Shown here piece after piece: positions 8,746 to 16,963 of a stretch of 64,000 nucleotides of DNA. Positions within the stretch are counted from its first letter, which is position 1. Every line of letters starts with the position of its first letter. The position numbers and the translations under genes are program-made. Source of the stretch: CAVWDU01 sp963840725 (GTDB taxonomy: Bacteria; Pseudomonadota; Gammaproteobacteria; Pseudomonadales; Halieaceae); the NCBI GenBank assembly GCA_963840725.1, contig CAWIZY010000009.1, forward strand, positions 868,001-932,000, read 5' to 3'. The notes under the pieces are model-generated. The model had not been told where the DNA came from. It did no database searches and was given only the letters and a program-made list of their open reading frames with translations.

Positions 8746-10653
8746 CTATGGCTTGTACCAGATGGGAGAGGTATAGGCTCTGTCCTGAGTGCTGGTTGGC
8801 GCGCCTTCAGGCAAGTCCACACCGAAGCGGAATGCGTCGTAGGTGCTCCAGCGCGGCTTGGGTATTTCCAGTACCCGAGCGTAGTAGAAAGCTTTGTGTT
8901 TGGGGTTGAAGTCCGGGTCGGTCCACACTGTGCCCAACTCTGACGAGCCGATAGTGTTGGTCCAGGTGGCCGTCGCCACGTCCACCGTATTGCCCACGGC
9001 GGGCAGCTTGCCGTCTTTGCCCGGCTTGCGGTCATCACCCCAGGCCACGTCATACACCTGTTCATGTAAAGTGTCACCGTCGTGCCAACCTTTCACGATT
9101 TGGATACGGTCCAGATTGGCGCCAATCGGGTCGCGCAGCGCGAATACCATGAAGTTCGGGGCTTTGTTCTTGCCCCGCGCTGGCAGTTCGCTGCCCATTG
9201 GTACGCCTTTGTCGTAACCGGCGAAGGCGGGCTCCCGGTTGTTCATATCGGCCTCGGTAAACTCCCAGCCGCCGAACATGCGCACTGCCATGCGGCTGCC
9301 GGTGGTTGCGTAGGTCTCTTTGCGCTCCATGGCATCGAAAATAGCCTCGCGGGTATTCTCCTTCGCCCAAACGGCGGCCAGGCCAGACGCAACGGTCTGC
9401 CAGCCCATGATGGTGCCACTTTCAGAGGCCATGAAAGGATGGCTCATTCGTTCAGGACCGGGCTCCGCCCCCGAGTGTTTGCCGAAGAAGTTGTTCTCCT
9501 CGGTGGTTGCCAGGGAGGTATGACTGTCTGTTGAACCGATCATGCCGAATTGGTACGGGTTGGTGCCGAATTTGTTCTCCAGCGCCATGCCCTGCTTCAG
9601 CGCTTCGCGGGCATACTCGCCTGCCAACATGTCGTTAGTCTTGGCCTGCGAAACATCCAGGTTGCCAATGTCCCAGGTTTCATAGTCTGCAAACTCGTCG
9701 TTCGGTGACAGGAAAGGATGCGTTTCACCGTCACCCTTGATTTGTGTAGCCTCGTACAGAGGTTCCCATTTGGCGCGGGCCTCTGCCCAGCTTTTGTCCA
9801 GTGGTTCCCCATCACTTTGTTCTATCAACGGGAACATAATGCCGTTAGCCAGGTTGCCGTTGTGAGCGATGGCCAGCACGTTTCCGCCGGTTTTTTTCTC
9901 GTAGTCTTCCAGCCAGGCCCAGAGGTCTCTGGGTGTTGTGCTGCCCCAGGGCGCCATTGTGATGAACGGCACCATCTGGCCACCGATATCACCGCCATCC
10001 TTGTAGACCACCACGCGATGCATGTTGTTACCCCGTACCAGTGAGGTCCATTCATAGCCGATAAATGCAGTAAAACGTCCGGGTTCGTTATAGCGTTCAG
10101 CAGCGTCTACGGTTCTGGCCCAGGCATCCTTGTAGGGTTTGGAATCGGGGGCATAGACCAGGCTCTTAGGGAAGTTCCCCTGGGAGAACAAGCCGATCAA
10201 CTCCAGTGCAACGTTGACGCCATCGCCAGCCTTGATTCTGTCGTACCAGTCCTTGCCGGTAGGGTCTGCCAGGACGTGTTCGGCGCCAGCCAGCATGTCG
10301 GGGAAAAACCCCATATTGTCAGAGTGGTCAGCGATGACCAGAAAATCCAGCGGACGGGCCAGCTTTACTGGCCCGGCATTGCTTGAATCTACCTGCTCGC
10401 CGCGGGCGAACCGATAGGCCGCATCCAGACCCAGGCGATTGCCGAAGGCACCGGCGTCCATGGATATGTCTGTATGCAGGTGGGTGTCGCCCCAGTAAAC
10501 ATTGGTGGCGAAATCGCGACCGGCATAGGGGGAGTAGGCAGTGCCCGTGTATTCTGGTGACAGGATCGTCTCATCAGGCGGAGGCGGTACCTGCGCCTGA
10601 ACCGCGACTGTGAAAACTGCCGTCAGGGCGATCCCGAAACGAAGACGTGACAT
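8746..10653 (-). CDS. Exported DUF3604 domain protein (PHP-like metal hydrolase fold)
   Basis: This 635-residue protein has a clear signal peptide (MSRLRFGIALTAVFTVAVQAQ) and spans the full DUF3604 family. Metal-ligand-like motifs resemble PHP phosphoesterases: YWGDTHLHTD near residue 55, LDFLVIADHSDN near 105, VLAIAHNGN in the middle and GMIGSTDSHTS near 370. The C-terminus carries the usual RIQIVKGWHDGDTLHEQVYDVAW-like strand region seen in family members. Members are widespread in marine bacteria and are presumed periplasmic hydrolases; no substrate is established. The gene stands alone between a convergent uvrA-like gene and a divergent thioesterase, so context gives little help. Confidence 0.9.
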   Translation of the reverse strand: MSRLRFGIALTAVFTVAVQAQVPPPPDETILSPEYTGTAYSPYAGRDFATNVYWGDTHLHTDISMDAGAFGNRLGLDAAYRFARGEQVDSSNAGPVKLARPLDFLVIADHSDNMGFFPDMLAGAEHVLADPTGKDWYDRIKAGDGVNVALELIGLFSQGNFPKSLVYAPDSKPYKDAWARTVDAAERYNEPGRFTAFIGYEWTSLVRGNNMHRVVVYKDGGDIGGQMVPFITMAPWGSTTPRDLWAWLEDYEKKTGGNVLAIAHNGNLANGIMFPLIEQSDGEPLDKSWAEARAKWEPLYEATQIKGDGETHPFLSPNDEFADYETWDIGNLDVSQAKTNDMLAGEYAREALKQGMALENKFGTNPYQFGMIGSTDSHTSLATTEENNFFGKHSGAEPGPERMSHPFMASESGTIMGWQTVASGLAAVWAKENTREAIFDAMERKETYATTGSRMAVRMFGGWEFTEADMNNREPAFAGYDKGVPMGSELPARGKNKAPNFMVFALRDPIGANLDRIQIVKGWHDGDTLHEQVYDVAWGDDRKPGKDGKLPAVGNTVDVATATWTNTIGSSELGTVWTDPDFNPKHKAFYYARVLEIPKPRWSTYDAFRFGVDLPEGAPTSTQDRAYTSPIWYKP

Positions 10654-10772
10654 ACATGACTCCTGCTGCGCATCAAATTATTTGCCAATACATCAGAGTA
10701 GTGGAAACGGCCGACAATTCAAATAACTTGCAGTGTGCGACACCGCCGAGATCGGTGACCTCCGCTAGCCTG

Positions 10773-10808
10773 TCGTTGGACTCGTTGGACTCGTTGGACT
10801 CGTTGGAC
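10773..10808. repeat. Four perfect 9-bp tandem repeats (TCGTTGGAC)
   Basis: The unit TCGTTGGAC is repeated four times without change in the gap between the divergent DUF3604 gene and the thioesterase. The array lies about 120 bp from each start codon. Copy-number change by slippage could alter promoter geometry. Otherwise 10654-10929 shows no gene. Confidence 0.9.
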
Positions 10809-10929
10809 AAATTGCAAATCCTTTTCAATCATCTAGGGCACCTCATGGGGCTCAGGCCGAGGTTCCGGCCCAACTCACTGGTCTTTTGTTACACTCTCCG
10901 GCAATCACTTACTACACAAGGCATCTGCC

Positions 10930-11289
10930 GTGCAGCACCGCAAGCTTGTTCTTCCTGAGTTTCTCAATGACCAGGGCTTTCTCTTCGGAGGCAACCTTCT
11001 GAAATGGGTAGATGAGTCCGCCTATATCACTGCCAGCCTGGAGTTCCCCCACAACCGTCTGGTTACTGTGTCGCTCAGTGAAGTGAACTTCAAGCACCCC
11101 ATCCAGCCGGGTGAATTGTTATGTTTTGACGTGCAACTCACCCGCAAAGGGAATACCTCTGTCACCTATGAAATCGACGTATTTGGCGAGAAACTCGCTG
11201 GCACGGCCGAACCCCTGTTTGTTACCAAGATTACCTTTGTTAATGTAGGGGAGGGCGGTGCGCCTACACCGATTCACTCGTCGGGCTAG
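10930..11289 (+). CDS. Acyl-CoA thioesterase, hotdog fold (YciA/BFIT-like)
   Basis: This 119-residue protein carries the single-hotdog acyl-CoA thioesterase signature: VLPEFLNDQGFLFGGNLLKW with the catalytic Asn/Asp region at the hotdog helix (GGNLLKWVDESAY), then NRLVTVSLSEVNFKHPIQPGE. It would hydrolyse acyl-CoA esters in the cytoplasm. The start is a GTG at 10930 after an AAGG site, giving the family-like start MQHRKLVLPE. The length is at the short end of the range. It is followed after 260 bp by a second, unrelated hotdog protein on the same strand. Confidence 0.87.
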   Translation: MQHRKLVLPEFLNDQGFLFGGNLLKWVDESAYITASLEFPHNRLVTVSLSEVNFKHPIQPGELLCFDVQLTRKGNTSVTYEIDVFGEKLAGTAEPLFVTKITFVNVGEGGAPTPIHSSG

Positions 11290-11549
11290 ATTGAGGTGAT
11301 CGACCAGATCCATAGGGTTCTCTAAAGCCGTGCGCAGATTTTGCGTACCTAGCTAACCTCTCTTTGATTTCCCTTCTGCTGTTGAGATAAACCAGGTGGC
11401 TGGACGGGTGGTGATAACTCAGGTTCGCAGGGCCTAATGGATTGACTCTATCCTGAGCGTGTAGAGAACTTCCAAAGGTGCGTCGAAAAACCAGTGCCGG
11501 TAGAGTATGGCCTGGGCAAAGTCACCATTAATCTTCGCGGGAGCAATGC

Positions 11550-11981
11550 ATGTCAGTAGAGGAATCCAGACTCGACAAGATGCGGGAGAGGGCGCCGGAG
11601 TTCATCCGTATGCTAGGTGGGAGGTTGCAGTCACTCGACTCCGAAGAGCAACGCGCCGTCTTCGAGTTTAATGTCAGTACCGATTTCTGCCATACGGTCG
11701 ACGTTATCCAAGGTGGTTTTGTGACAGCTATGCTCGACGCGGCCATGTCTCATGCCTGTGCGGGTTGCAGCGATGATGTCGTCGGCGTCTCGTCACTGGA
11801 GATCAAAACCAGCTACATAGCAGTGTCCCGGGCCGGGGCTTGCACCGCCGAGGGCTATGTCGTGCGCGCGAGCCATAAAACCGCATTTCTGGAGGGGCGC
11901 CTCTACAATGCTGCAGGTGAACTGACAGCGACCGCCAGTTCCGTCGCCAAACTGGTGAGGCGGGCTCGGTCAACAACTTGA
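11550..11981 (+). CDS. PaaI-family hotdog thioesterase
   Basis: The product has 143 residues with the PaaI-type motif pattern: HTVDVIQGGFVTAMLDAAMSHA, where the His and GG belong to the acyl-CoA-binding hotdog helix, then SSLEIKTSYIAVSRAGACTAEG and FLEGRLYNAAGELTATASS. PaaI relatives cleave small or aromatic acyl-CoAs. The usual HGG is replaced by QGG, which is known among divergent members. The 260 bp before it (11290-11549) shows no gene. The ATG follows GGGAGCAATGC, which contains GGGAG. Confidence 0.86.
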   Translation: MSVEESRLDKMRERAPEFIRMLGGRLQSLDSEEQRAVFEFNVSTDFCHTVDVIQGGFVTAMLDAAMSHACAGCSDDVVGVSSLEIKTSYIAVSRAGACTAEGYVVRASHKTAFLEGRLYNAAGELTATASSVAKLVRRARSTT

Positions 11982-12260
11982 TGAGATTGCGCCTCTCTTA
12001 ACCATCCATGAATGGGTGGACGTAGCGACCGCATAGGCCGGGCTGTCAGATTGCTATCGCTGTGGTTATACAGGTGGTGTTCGAACCTCGAGGTAACACT
12101 GGTCAGAGCAAGGAAAACAGCCTGTAGGAATACTAACAACAAACGGCAAGCAATGCCGTCGGGAAATCAGTCGGTAAACAGGCCGCCTAGGTTGCGGCCA
12201 GGAGTGCAACAAAGACTGCTTCAAGCTGAATATAAGCCGATTCATGGTTATAGTGTTGGC

Positions 12261-13244
12261 ATGCATACAGCCATTGCAAATACGGTCCTCTCGGCAACGG
12301 GGGCACAGACGGTTCGTAGCCACACAGTTATTCAATCGCTGTGGAGTGGCTACGGCGAAATTATTCGCCTTGAGCTCGAGGGCAGTCGCTATCCCTCGGT
12401 GATTCTCAAGCACATCAAACTGCCGGATGCAGTAAACCATCCCCGCGGCTGGTCCACCGATCGTTCTCACAAACGTAAAATACGCTCTTACCAGGTGGAA
12501 GCTCACTGGTACCAGGACTATGCGCGTCGATGCGACAAGGATTGCCCGGTGCCGGGCTGCCTGGCCGTAAATTCTGCAGAGGGTGAGACCGTTCTGGTTT
12601 TAACAGATCTGGACGCGGCTGGTTTCGATCTCAGAAAAGACACAGTGGCAATTGCGGATATTCATGCCTGCCTGGAGTGGCTTGCGGGCTTCCATGCAAC
12701 CTTCATCAATAGCCCGGTAGACGGACTTTGGGAATGTGGTGGCTATTGGCATCTCGATACCCGCCCTGATGAGCTGGCGGCCCTTGAGGATGTTAGCCTG
12801 CGGGAAACAGCATCGCTCATCGACCAGCAACTGCGGCAGTGTCGATATCAAACCCTCGTACACGGTGACGCCAAGCTGGCTAACTTCTGTTTCACAGGAG
12901 ATTCACCGCAACCCGGTGTGGCAGCAGTGGACTTCCAGTACGTGGGGCAAGGCTGCGGCATGAAGGACGTGGCCTATTTCTTGGGCAGCTGCTTGCACGA
13001 AGACGAATGCGACGCGTTGGAGGGTCCATTGCTGGACTATTATTTTCACCGGCTGCGTCAGCGCATAGCAGAGAAACAACCCGGTTTGGTTGCCACCGAA
13101 CTGGAGCAAGAGTGGCGGGGACTCTACGACGTAGCCTGGGCGGATTTTCATCGCTTTCTCAAAGGCTGGAGCCCGGACCACTGGAAAATCCATAGCTACA
13201 GTGAGCGACTGACTCGCCGCGTCATCGAGCGACTGCAAGCATGA
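12261..13244 (+). CDS. CHK/ecdysteroid-kinase-like phosphotransferase
   Basis: This kinase-like protein (327 residues from the ATG at 12261) belongs to the choline-kinase-like phosphotransferases. It shows VIQSLWSGYGEIIRLEL as the nucleotide-loop region, VILKHIKLP with the ATP-binding Lys, LVHGDAKLANFCF as the catalytic loop (HGD and Asn), and AVDFQYVGQGCGMKDVAYF as the metal-binding DFQ segment. Family members phosphorylate small alcohols or antibiotics; no substrate is evident. The frame stays open upstream to 12012, but the region before MHTAIANTV looks non-family, so the inner ATG is preferred although its ribosome site is weak. The stop overlaps the next start (ATGA), which indicates translational coupling to the phosphatase downstream. 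Confidence 0.82.
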   Translation: MHTAIANTVLSATGAQTVRSHTVIQSLWSGYGEIIRLELEGSRYPSVILKHIKLPDAVNHPRGWSTDRSHKRKIRSYQVEAHWYQDYARRCDKDCPVPGCLAVNSAEGETVLVLTDLDAAGFDLRKDTVAIADIHACLEWLAGFHATFINSPVDGLWECGGYWHLDTRPDELAALEDVSLRETASLIDQQLRQCRYQTLVHGDAKLANFCFTGDSPQPGVAAVDFQYVGQGCGMKDVAYFLGSCLHEDECDALEGPLLDYYFHRLRQRIAEKQPGLVATELEQEWRGLYDVAWADFHRFLKGWSPDHWKIHSYSERLTRRVIERLQA

Positions 13245-14125
13245 GTAAAGTTGCACTGCCTTTAAAGCAGTTGTGTGACGTAGCCATGCAGGCGGCTCGT
13301 CAGGCTGGACAGTTTGTACAAGGTGCGGACCGCAGCACCTTGCAGCGGCAATTCAAAGAAGTCGGTAGTAGCGCTGCATCACAGCTCGTTACCGAGGTGG
13401 ATATTCGCAGCGAAGCGATCATACGGAAGTGCCTACAGGCAAGTTCAGAACAATGGGATATTGCGTTCGTTGGAGAGGAGTCGTCGGTGAGCGCGTCCGA
13501 TGTTGTTCCCGAACGCCTGCTAAAGCCCTATCACTGGTGCGTAGATCCGCTGGACGGCACCTTACCGTTTGTAGAGGGCAGCCCGGGGTACGCGGTTTCA
13601 ATCGCGCTGGTCGAGCGATCAGGCACGCCCCTGGTGGGTGTTGTCTATGACCCGGTTCATTCTATGCTGATGCACGCAATAAAGGGGCAGGGGGCTTATC
13701 GAGATCAGGCTCCAATCACCCGGGCAAGCTCGGTATCCAAATCGCTCATGGCCTTTGCCGACACAAGCTTCAAGAACCATGACCATTACACTGAAACAGT
13801 CGACATCTTAAACCGCTGTGCGCTGGATTCGGGACTGGACGGTGTTGCACTGGTCTATGGCAGCGGTGCCGTGAAAAATGCCTGTCAGGTTTTGGACTAC
13901 CCCGCAGCTTGCTACGTAAAACTGCCGAAACCCGAGGACGGTGGCGGGAGTATTTGGGATTTCGCCGCCACCGCCTGTATCGTCAACGAGGCCGGAGGCT
14001 GGGCCAGCAATATCCATGGCCAAGCATTGGAACTCAATCGCCAGGACTCGACCTTTATGAATCACCAGGGTGTGGTGTATGCCTCAAACCAAAAGATGGC
14101 AAGATACCTGATCGATGCGCTTTAA
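13241..14125 (+). CDS. Inositol monophosphatase / 3'(2'),5'-bisphosphate nucleotidase family phosphatase
   Basis: The 294-residue protein has the Mg/Li-sensitive phosphatase motifs in order: VTEVDIRSE, AFVGEES (metal Glu), WCVDPLDGTLPFVEG (metal Asp residues), and GSIWDFAATACIVNEAGG near the C-terminus. Such enzymes hydrolyse inositol phosphates, PAP/PAPS or fructose bisphosphate in the cytoplasm. It overlaps the kinase by 4 bp, so both proteins are made in a fixed ratio from one message. The pairing of a small-molecule kinase with a small-molecule phosphatase suggests a shared sugar-, inositol- or nucleotide-phosphate substrate, which is an inference. The long CysQ-like N-terminal region favours the bisphosphate branch slightly. 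Confidence 0.86.
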   Translation: MSKVALPLKQLCDVAMQAARQAGQFVQGADRSTLQRQFKEVGSSAASQLVTEVDIRSEAIIRKCLQASSEQWDIAFVGEESSVSASDVVPERLLKPYHWCVDPLDGTLPFVEGSPGYAVSIALVERSGTPLVGVVYDPVHSMLMHAIKGQGAYRDQAPITRASSVSKSLMAFADTSFKNHDHYTETVDILNRCALDSGLDGVALVYGSGAVKNACQVLDYPAACYVKLPKPEDGGGSIWDFAATACIVNEAGGWASNIHGQALELNRQDSTFMNHQGVVYASNQKMARYLIDAL

Positions 14126-14205
14126 GCTGTGGCAATCGGTGCTGGAGAGATTGTTCAGTGAAGCGGTCGTATCTCGTCATCAATGTTTGGACCTACACAA
14201 AATTC

Positions 14206-14227
14206 AGGTGACTGATGCCAGTCACCT
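14206..14227 (+). terminator. Strong hairpin after the kinase-phosphatase operon
   Basis: AGGTGACTG-ATGC-CAGTCACCT is a perfect 9-bp stem with a 4-nt loop, 81 bp after the phosphatase stop. No T-tract follows, so termination would be non-canonical. It could instead be an operator or transcript-end stabiliser. Confidence 0.4.
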
Positions 14228-14242
14228 TCCGTGCGTGGGCCT

Positions 14243-14463
14243 GTAGGCTTTGCCCTCGAAGACTCGCAGGTGGTCTGGTCAGCTTTGAAGGATTATGAAG
14301 GTTCGAAAATGATTCGGGGTAAAGCTCTGGATTTTGCCGATGCATTAGATTGCGCGGAAATCCGAGTATGTCGCTCACGCAAGGAATGGAGCGCTTGAAG
14401 GGTTGCCCAGTTTTGATAAAAAGGTCGCACAATTGAGCGGTGGGAAACCAGTTGAAATATGGC
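14243..14463 (+). pseudogene. VapC-like PIN-domain toxin remnant
   Basis: Read in frame from 14243 the DNA encodes VGFALEDSQVVWSALKDYEG, then a segment with LDFADAL, ending at a TGA at 14396. After a one-base frame change it continues EGLPSFDKKVAQLSG. This is the C-terminal half of a VapC/PIN ribonuclease: ALxxY helix, the DFADAL acidic motif, and the TFDKKxAxL end. The N-terminal half with the first catalytic Asp is absent and no VapB antitoxin precedes it. I read it as a decayed toxin-antitoxin module. The match is by eye and needs a profile search. Confidence 0.45.
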
Positions 14464-14548
14464 TGCATGTGCGCAAGAGAACATCGTGTGCACGTTCACA
14501 TGAGAGTCTGAGTCTATGAGTCTGGTTCGAGCTATAACTTCTATTTAA

Positions 14549-14564
14549 CATAATATATATTATG
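14549..14564. other. 16-bp perfect AT-rich palindrome
   Basis: CATAATATATATTATG is self-complementary over 16 bp. Eleven bases later ATAACGTTAT (14576-14585) is a second, 10-bp palindrome. They lie in the otherwise empty stretch 14465-14677, between the VapC remnant and the DUF1993 gene. They could be regulator sites of the lost toxin-antitoxin operon; no gene is seen there. Confidence 0.5.
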
Positions 14565-14677
14565 CGCAGTTATGGATAACGTTATGCCGGGCTGTGCATG
14601 GCGCTCTCTGTGGCGTTTTACAGGGATCGGTACGCCAAACAGGATTTGAGGACGCTCTCCGCGCCCCGGAATCGATG

Positions 14678-14752
14678 TTAGATGTGTGGCTCGTCTACTG
14701 GCCCGTTGTCATCGGACTGATCAAGGAAGTCGAGAACGTCCAGCACAGTCAT
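14678..14752 (-). CDS. Possible 24-aa acidic peptide downstream of DUF1993
   Basis: A 24-codon frame (MTVLDVLDFLDQSDDNGPVD then four more residues) starts 16 bp after the DUF1993 stop on the same strand. It is preceded by a near-perfect Shine-Dalgarno sequence, CAGGAGGACGTC before the ATG. The strong ribosome site is the only real support. It may be a small acidic peptide or the stump of a longer lost gene. Confidence 0.28.
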   Translation of the reverse strand: MTVLDVLDFLDQSDDNGPVDEPHI

Positions 14753-14768
14753 GACGTCCTCCTGCTGG

Positions 14769-15290
14769 TCAGGTGTTCACACGTAGTTGTCCCAGGTAGT
14801 CCATCTTGCCTAACGGGACCCCATGTTCACGCAGCACCACATAGGTAGTCGTCGCGTGAAAGTAGAAATTTGGCAGGGAAAAGGATTGTATGAATTCCCT
14901 CGCAACAAAAGGAATTTCAGATTCACCCACTTTGAAGATCAGGGGCACGTCCGCAAGCGCGTCTATATCTTCACGCGATTCACCTTGCAACCGAACTGTT
15001 GCTTCCTGCACCAGCCCTTGAAGATCCTGGTAGCTCATGTCGCTCATCTTCGGTGGGGGCCGAAACTCCCCCTTCTTCAGGCCCTCTATCGCGCCCAGCG
15101 AATGATGCCAAACCGAGATAACCTGGAAGCTGAAGGGCGCCATATCCTCCTGGAGTTTGTAGCGAACTATATCCTCCAGGTCGATGCCGTTTTCCGCGGC
15201 AAACTGTACACCCTTGGTGAGCACAGTGGCCACACCTCCCAGTGTCTGCAGGTAGGAAGCTACGCTTTGGTCGTAGAGTGAAGATGACAT
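14769..15290 (-). CDS. DUF1993 domain-containing protein
   Basis: The 173-residue protein spans the DUF1993 family: MSSSLYDQSVASYLQTLGGV at the N-terminus, LQEDMAPFSFQVISVWHHS near residue 47, and the hallmark SLPNFYFHATTTYVVLREHG followed by VPLGKMDYLG near the end. The family is predicted to have a DinB-like four-helix bundle with His metal ligands, but no reaction is established. It is probably cytoplasmic. It lies downstream of the phytanoyl-CoA dioxygenase with a gap of 118 bp and may be part of the same transcript. Confidence 0.9.
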   Translation of the reverse strand: MSSSLYDQSVASYLQTLGGVATVLTKGVQFAAENGIDLEDIVRYKLQEDMAPFSFQVISVWHHSLGAIEGLKKGEFRPPPKMSDMSYQDLQGLVQEATVRLQGESREDIDALADVPLIFKVGESEIPFVAREFIQSFSLPNFYFHATTTYVVLREHGVPLGKMDYLGQLRVNT

Positions 15291-15408
15291 GGATAAAATA
15301 CTCCTGACGGGGTCATTTAGAGGGCGCCTTTCTCCAGGCGGGTAGACATGATTTCCAACGCGTCTTGCCGGGTAGACAGCTTGTTCCCTGCGCAGGCATC
15401 ACCTGGAA

Positions 15409-16299
15409 TCAGCTGCCTTGTGGCAACTTCCGCTTGGGGTGCATGCCATCGCACATTCCCATAAAAGGCGGGTGAATGGAGTAGCCCAGCATCCGGCGGA
15501 TGTTTTCCGATACGCGGGCGGCAGTCTCCTTTGTGACGGAAAGGAAATAATTCTCCTGAGTGCGAGCCCACGGTTCACAGTACTGAACTGTCAGCGCCAG
15601 CCGGTCAGCGCCGCTGCGATTCTCGCCTCCACCGTGCCAGAGATTACCCAGGAAAAAGATACAGCTGCCCGCAGGCATCACCGCCTGGATTCGCTCGTCA
15701 TCCGGTTGTGGCGCCCTCTCCTGCCCCCAACGGTGACTGCCGGGTAAGGCAACCGTGGCGCCGTTGTGCTCGGTGAAGTCATCGATCGCAAATACGGTAG
15801 CCACGCTGATGGCGGGCCGCGGCCGGGGCCAGGGGTAGAACCCGTCATCTGTATGCAAAGGTTGGGCCGGGGAATCATTCTTGATGTTGATCACCTGAGC
15901 CTGGGAAAGCAGGTAGTTGGGGAGTAGCAGTCTGTCGAGCAGAGCCAGAACTAGCGGATGTTCGATAAAGGGGTCCGCCGAACGCAATTTCTCCGGCAGT
16001 CCGTAAATACGCTGAGTGCGTTCACCCTCGAAGGAGTTGCGGCCCATCTGCTCAAGGTGGCCTGCGGCTTGCTCGCGCAGCAAGGTCAATTGTTCCGCTG
16101 ACACCATGTCTGGCAGAATCAGGTAACCGACGGCGAGCAATTCTTCCAGCAGTTGGTCGACCAATATCGGGTCTATGGCCATAGCCTCCTCGCTGCGCGT
16201 AAAGCCATAGGTGCGAGCCAGATCGACATTTGCGTAGTCATCAAATGAATTAATCAATCGAAAGCGCGGATCATCACGCCCGTTATCTTGCCCGCTCAT
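15409..16299 (-). CDS. Phytanoyl-CoA dioxygenase (PhyH) family Fe(II)/2-oxoglutarate oxygenase
   Basis: This 296-residue protein is a non-heme iron dioxygenase of the PhyH family. The facial triad is visible: HTDDGFYPWP (His and Asp) near residue 150 and GNLWHGGGENRSG (distal His) near 220, followed by an Arg that can bind 2-oxoglutarate. The substrate is not predictable; relatives hydroxylate acyl-CoAs, ectoine or natural products. Its ATG overlaps the stop of the TetR gene by 4 bp, and its AGGAGG site lies inside the last tetR codons. Control by that repressor is therefore very likely. Confidence 0.9.
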   Translation of the reverse strand: MSGQDNGRDDPRFRLINSFDDYANVDLARTYGFTRSEEAMAIDPILVDQLLEELLAVGYLILPDMVSAEQLTLLREQAAGHLEQMGRNSFEGERTQRIYGLPEKLRSADPFIEHPLVLALLDRLLLPNYLLSQAQVINIKNDSPAQPLHTDDGFYPWPRPRPAISVATVFAIDDFTEHNGATVALPGSHRWGQERAPQPDDERIQAVMPAGSCIFFLGNLWHGGGENRSGADRLALTVQYCEPWARTQENYFLSVTKETAARVSENIRRMLGYSIHPPFMGMCDGMHPKRKLPQGS

Positions 16300-16922
16300 A
16301 AATGGTCCTCCTGACTCTGACTCTGACTCAGACCCAGACCCAGACCACCGCGCACGAACCGCCAGATGGTTTCGGCCATTTGTGCCGGACTGTCCGGCGT
16401 GGCACTGGTGAGTTCAGCGACGAGCGCCGAGCGCACGGCTCCCAGCGTCATCGCCGCTAGAATTTTCGGGTTGGTTTGGTTGGGAATGGCGCCGCTGGCC
16501 TGACCCTCAGCCATATTTCTGGCGCCGGTTTCGATAAGATTTTGCCAGCGCTTGATTTCCTCACCCGCCACGGCCGGCGTAGCCGCAAGACGGGTAATAA
16601 TTTTCAGTGCTAACGGGTCGGCGACCAGGAATTCGATATACCGTTTAGTGCGCTCCTGTTCCCGCTCCTCCCAGTCCTCGATTTCATCCAGGCGGGCCAT
16701 CAATACGGCTGCCTCCACGCGATCATAGAAGTCATTAACTACGGCACTAAGTAAACCTTCCTTGGAGCCAAAGTGGTGATACGCAAGGCCCTGAGAGACC
16801 CCGGCACTCTTTGCCACCCAGGACATTTCAAAAGCCCCATCACCTTCGGTCAAGAGGCTCTTTGCGGCCTCGAGAATCCGCTCTCGGGTGGCCTGAAGGT
16901 TACGTTTGGGGGCAACGGGCAT
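16296..16922 (-). CDS. TetR/AcrR family transcriptional regulator
   Basis: The 208-residue protein has the TetR DNA-binding helix-turn-helix at residues 10-60: ATRERILEAAKSLLTEGD, then VAKSAGVSQGLAYHHFGSKE. The ligand-binding part is typical in length. The C-terminus ends in alternating GLGLGL and SQSQSQ dipeptides that are encoded by hexanucleotide repeats (about 16313-16348). It is the first gene of a two-gene operon with the PhyH dioxygenase, so it probably represses that gene and itself and responds to the dioxygenase substrate or product. A 20-bp palindromic operator candidate sits 42 bp upstream of its start. Confidence 0.92.
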   Translation of the reverse strand: MPVAPKRNLQATRERILEAAKSLLTEGDGAFEMSWVAKSAGVSQGLAYHHFGSKEGLLSAVVNDFYDRVEAAVLMARLDEIEDWEEREQERTKRYIEFLVADPLALKIITRLAATPAVAGEEIKRWQNLIETGARNMAEGQASGAIPNQTNPKILAAMTLGAVRSALVAELTSATPDSPAQMAETIWRFVRGGLGLGLSQSQSQEDHL

Positions 16923-16963
16923 TGGGCAATCTCAACACAAGCAGTATTGAGGCTACTTGCATA

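Noticed and set aside
10647..10958. 103-codon frame with SLD repeats
   Set aside because: The repeat is only the translation of the intergenic 9-bp array, and the frame overlaps two real genes.
12012..12260. N-terminal extension of the phosphotransferase to the ATG at 12012
   Set aside because: The extra 83 residues are low in family resemblance and basic/Trp-rich in an odd way; homologous proteins begin about 23 residues before the LWSGYGEI segment, as the inner ATG does.
13241..14125. Specific assignment of the phosphatase as CysQ or SuhB
   Set aside because: Core IMPase motifs do not separate these branches by eye and no sulfate-assimilation or inositol gene is adjacent, so no symbol is given.
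14549..14610. Integron attC-like site
   Set aside because: GTTATGC and TAAC strings occur near palindromes, but no proper 7-bp core pair (RYYYAAC / GTTRRRY) or paired L/R boxes could be laid out, and no cassette or integrase is near.
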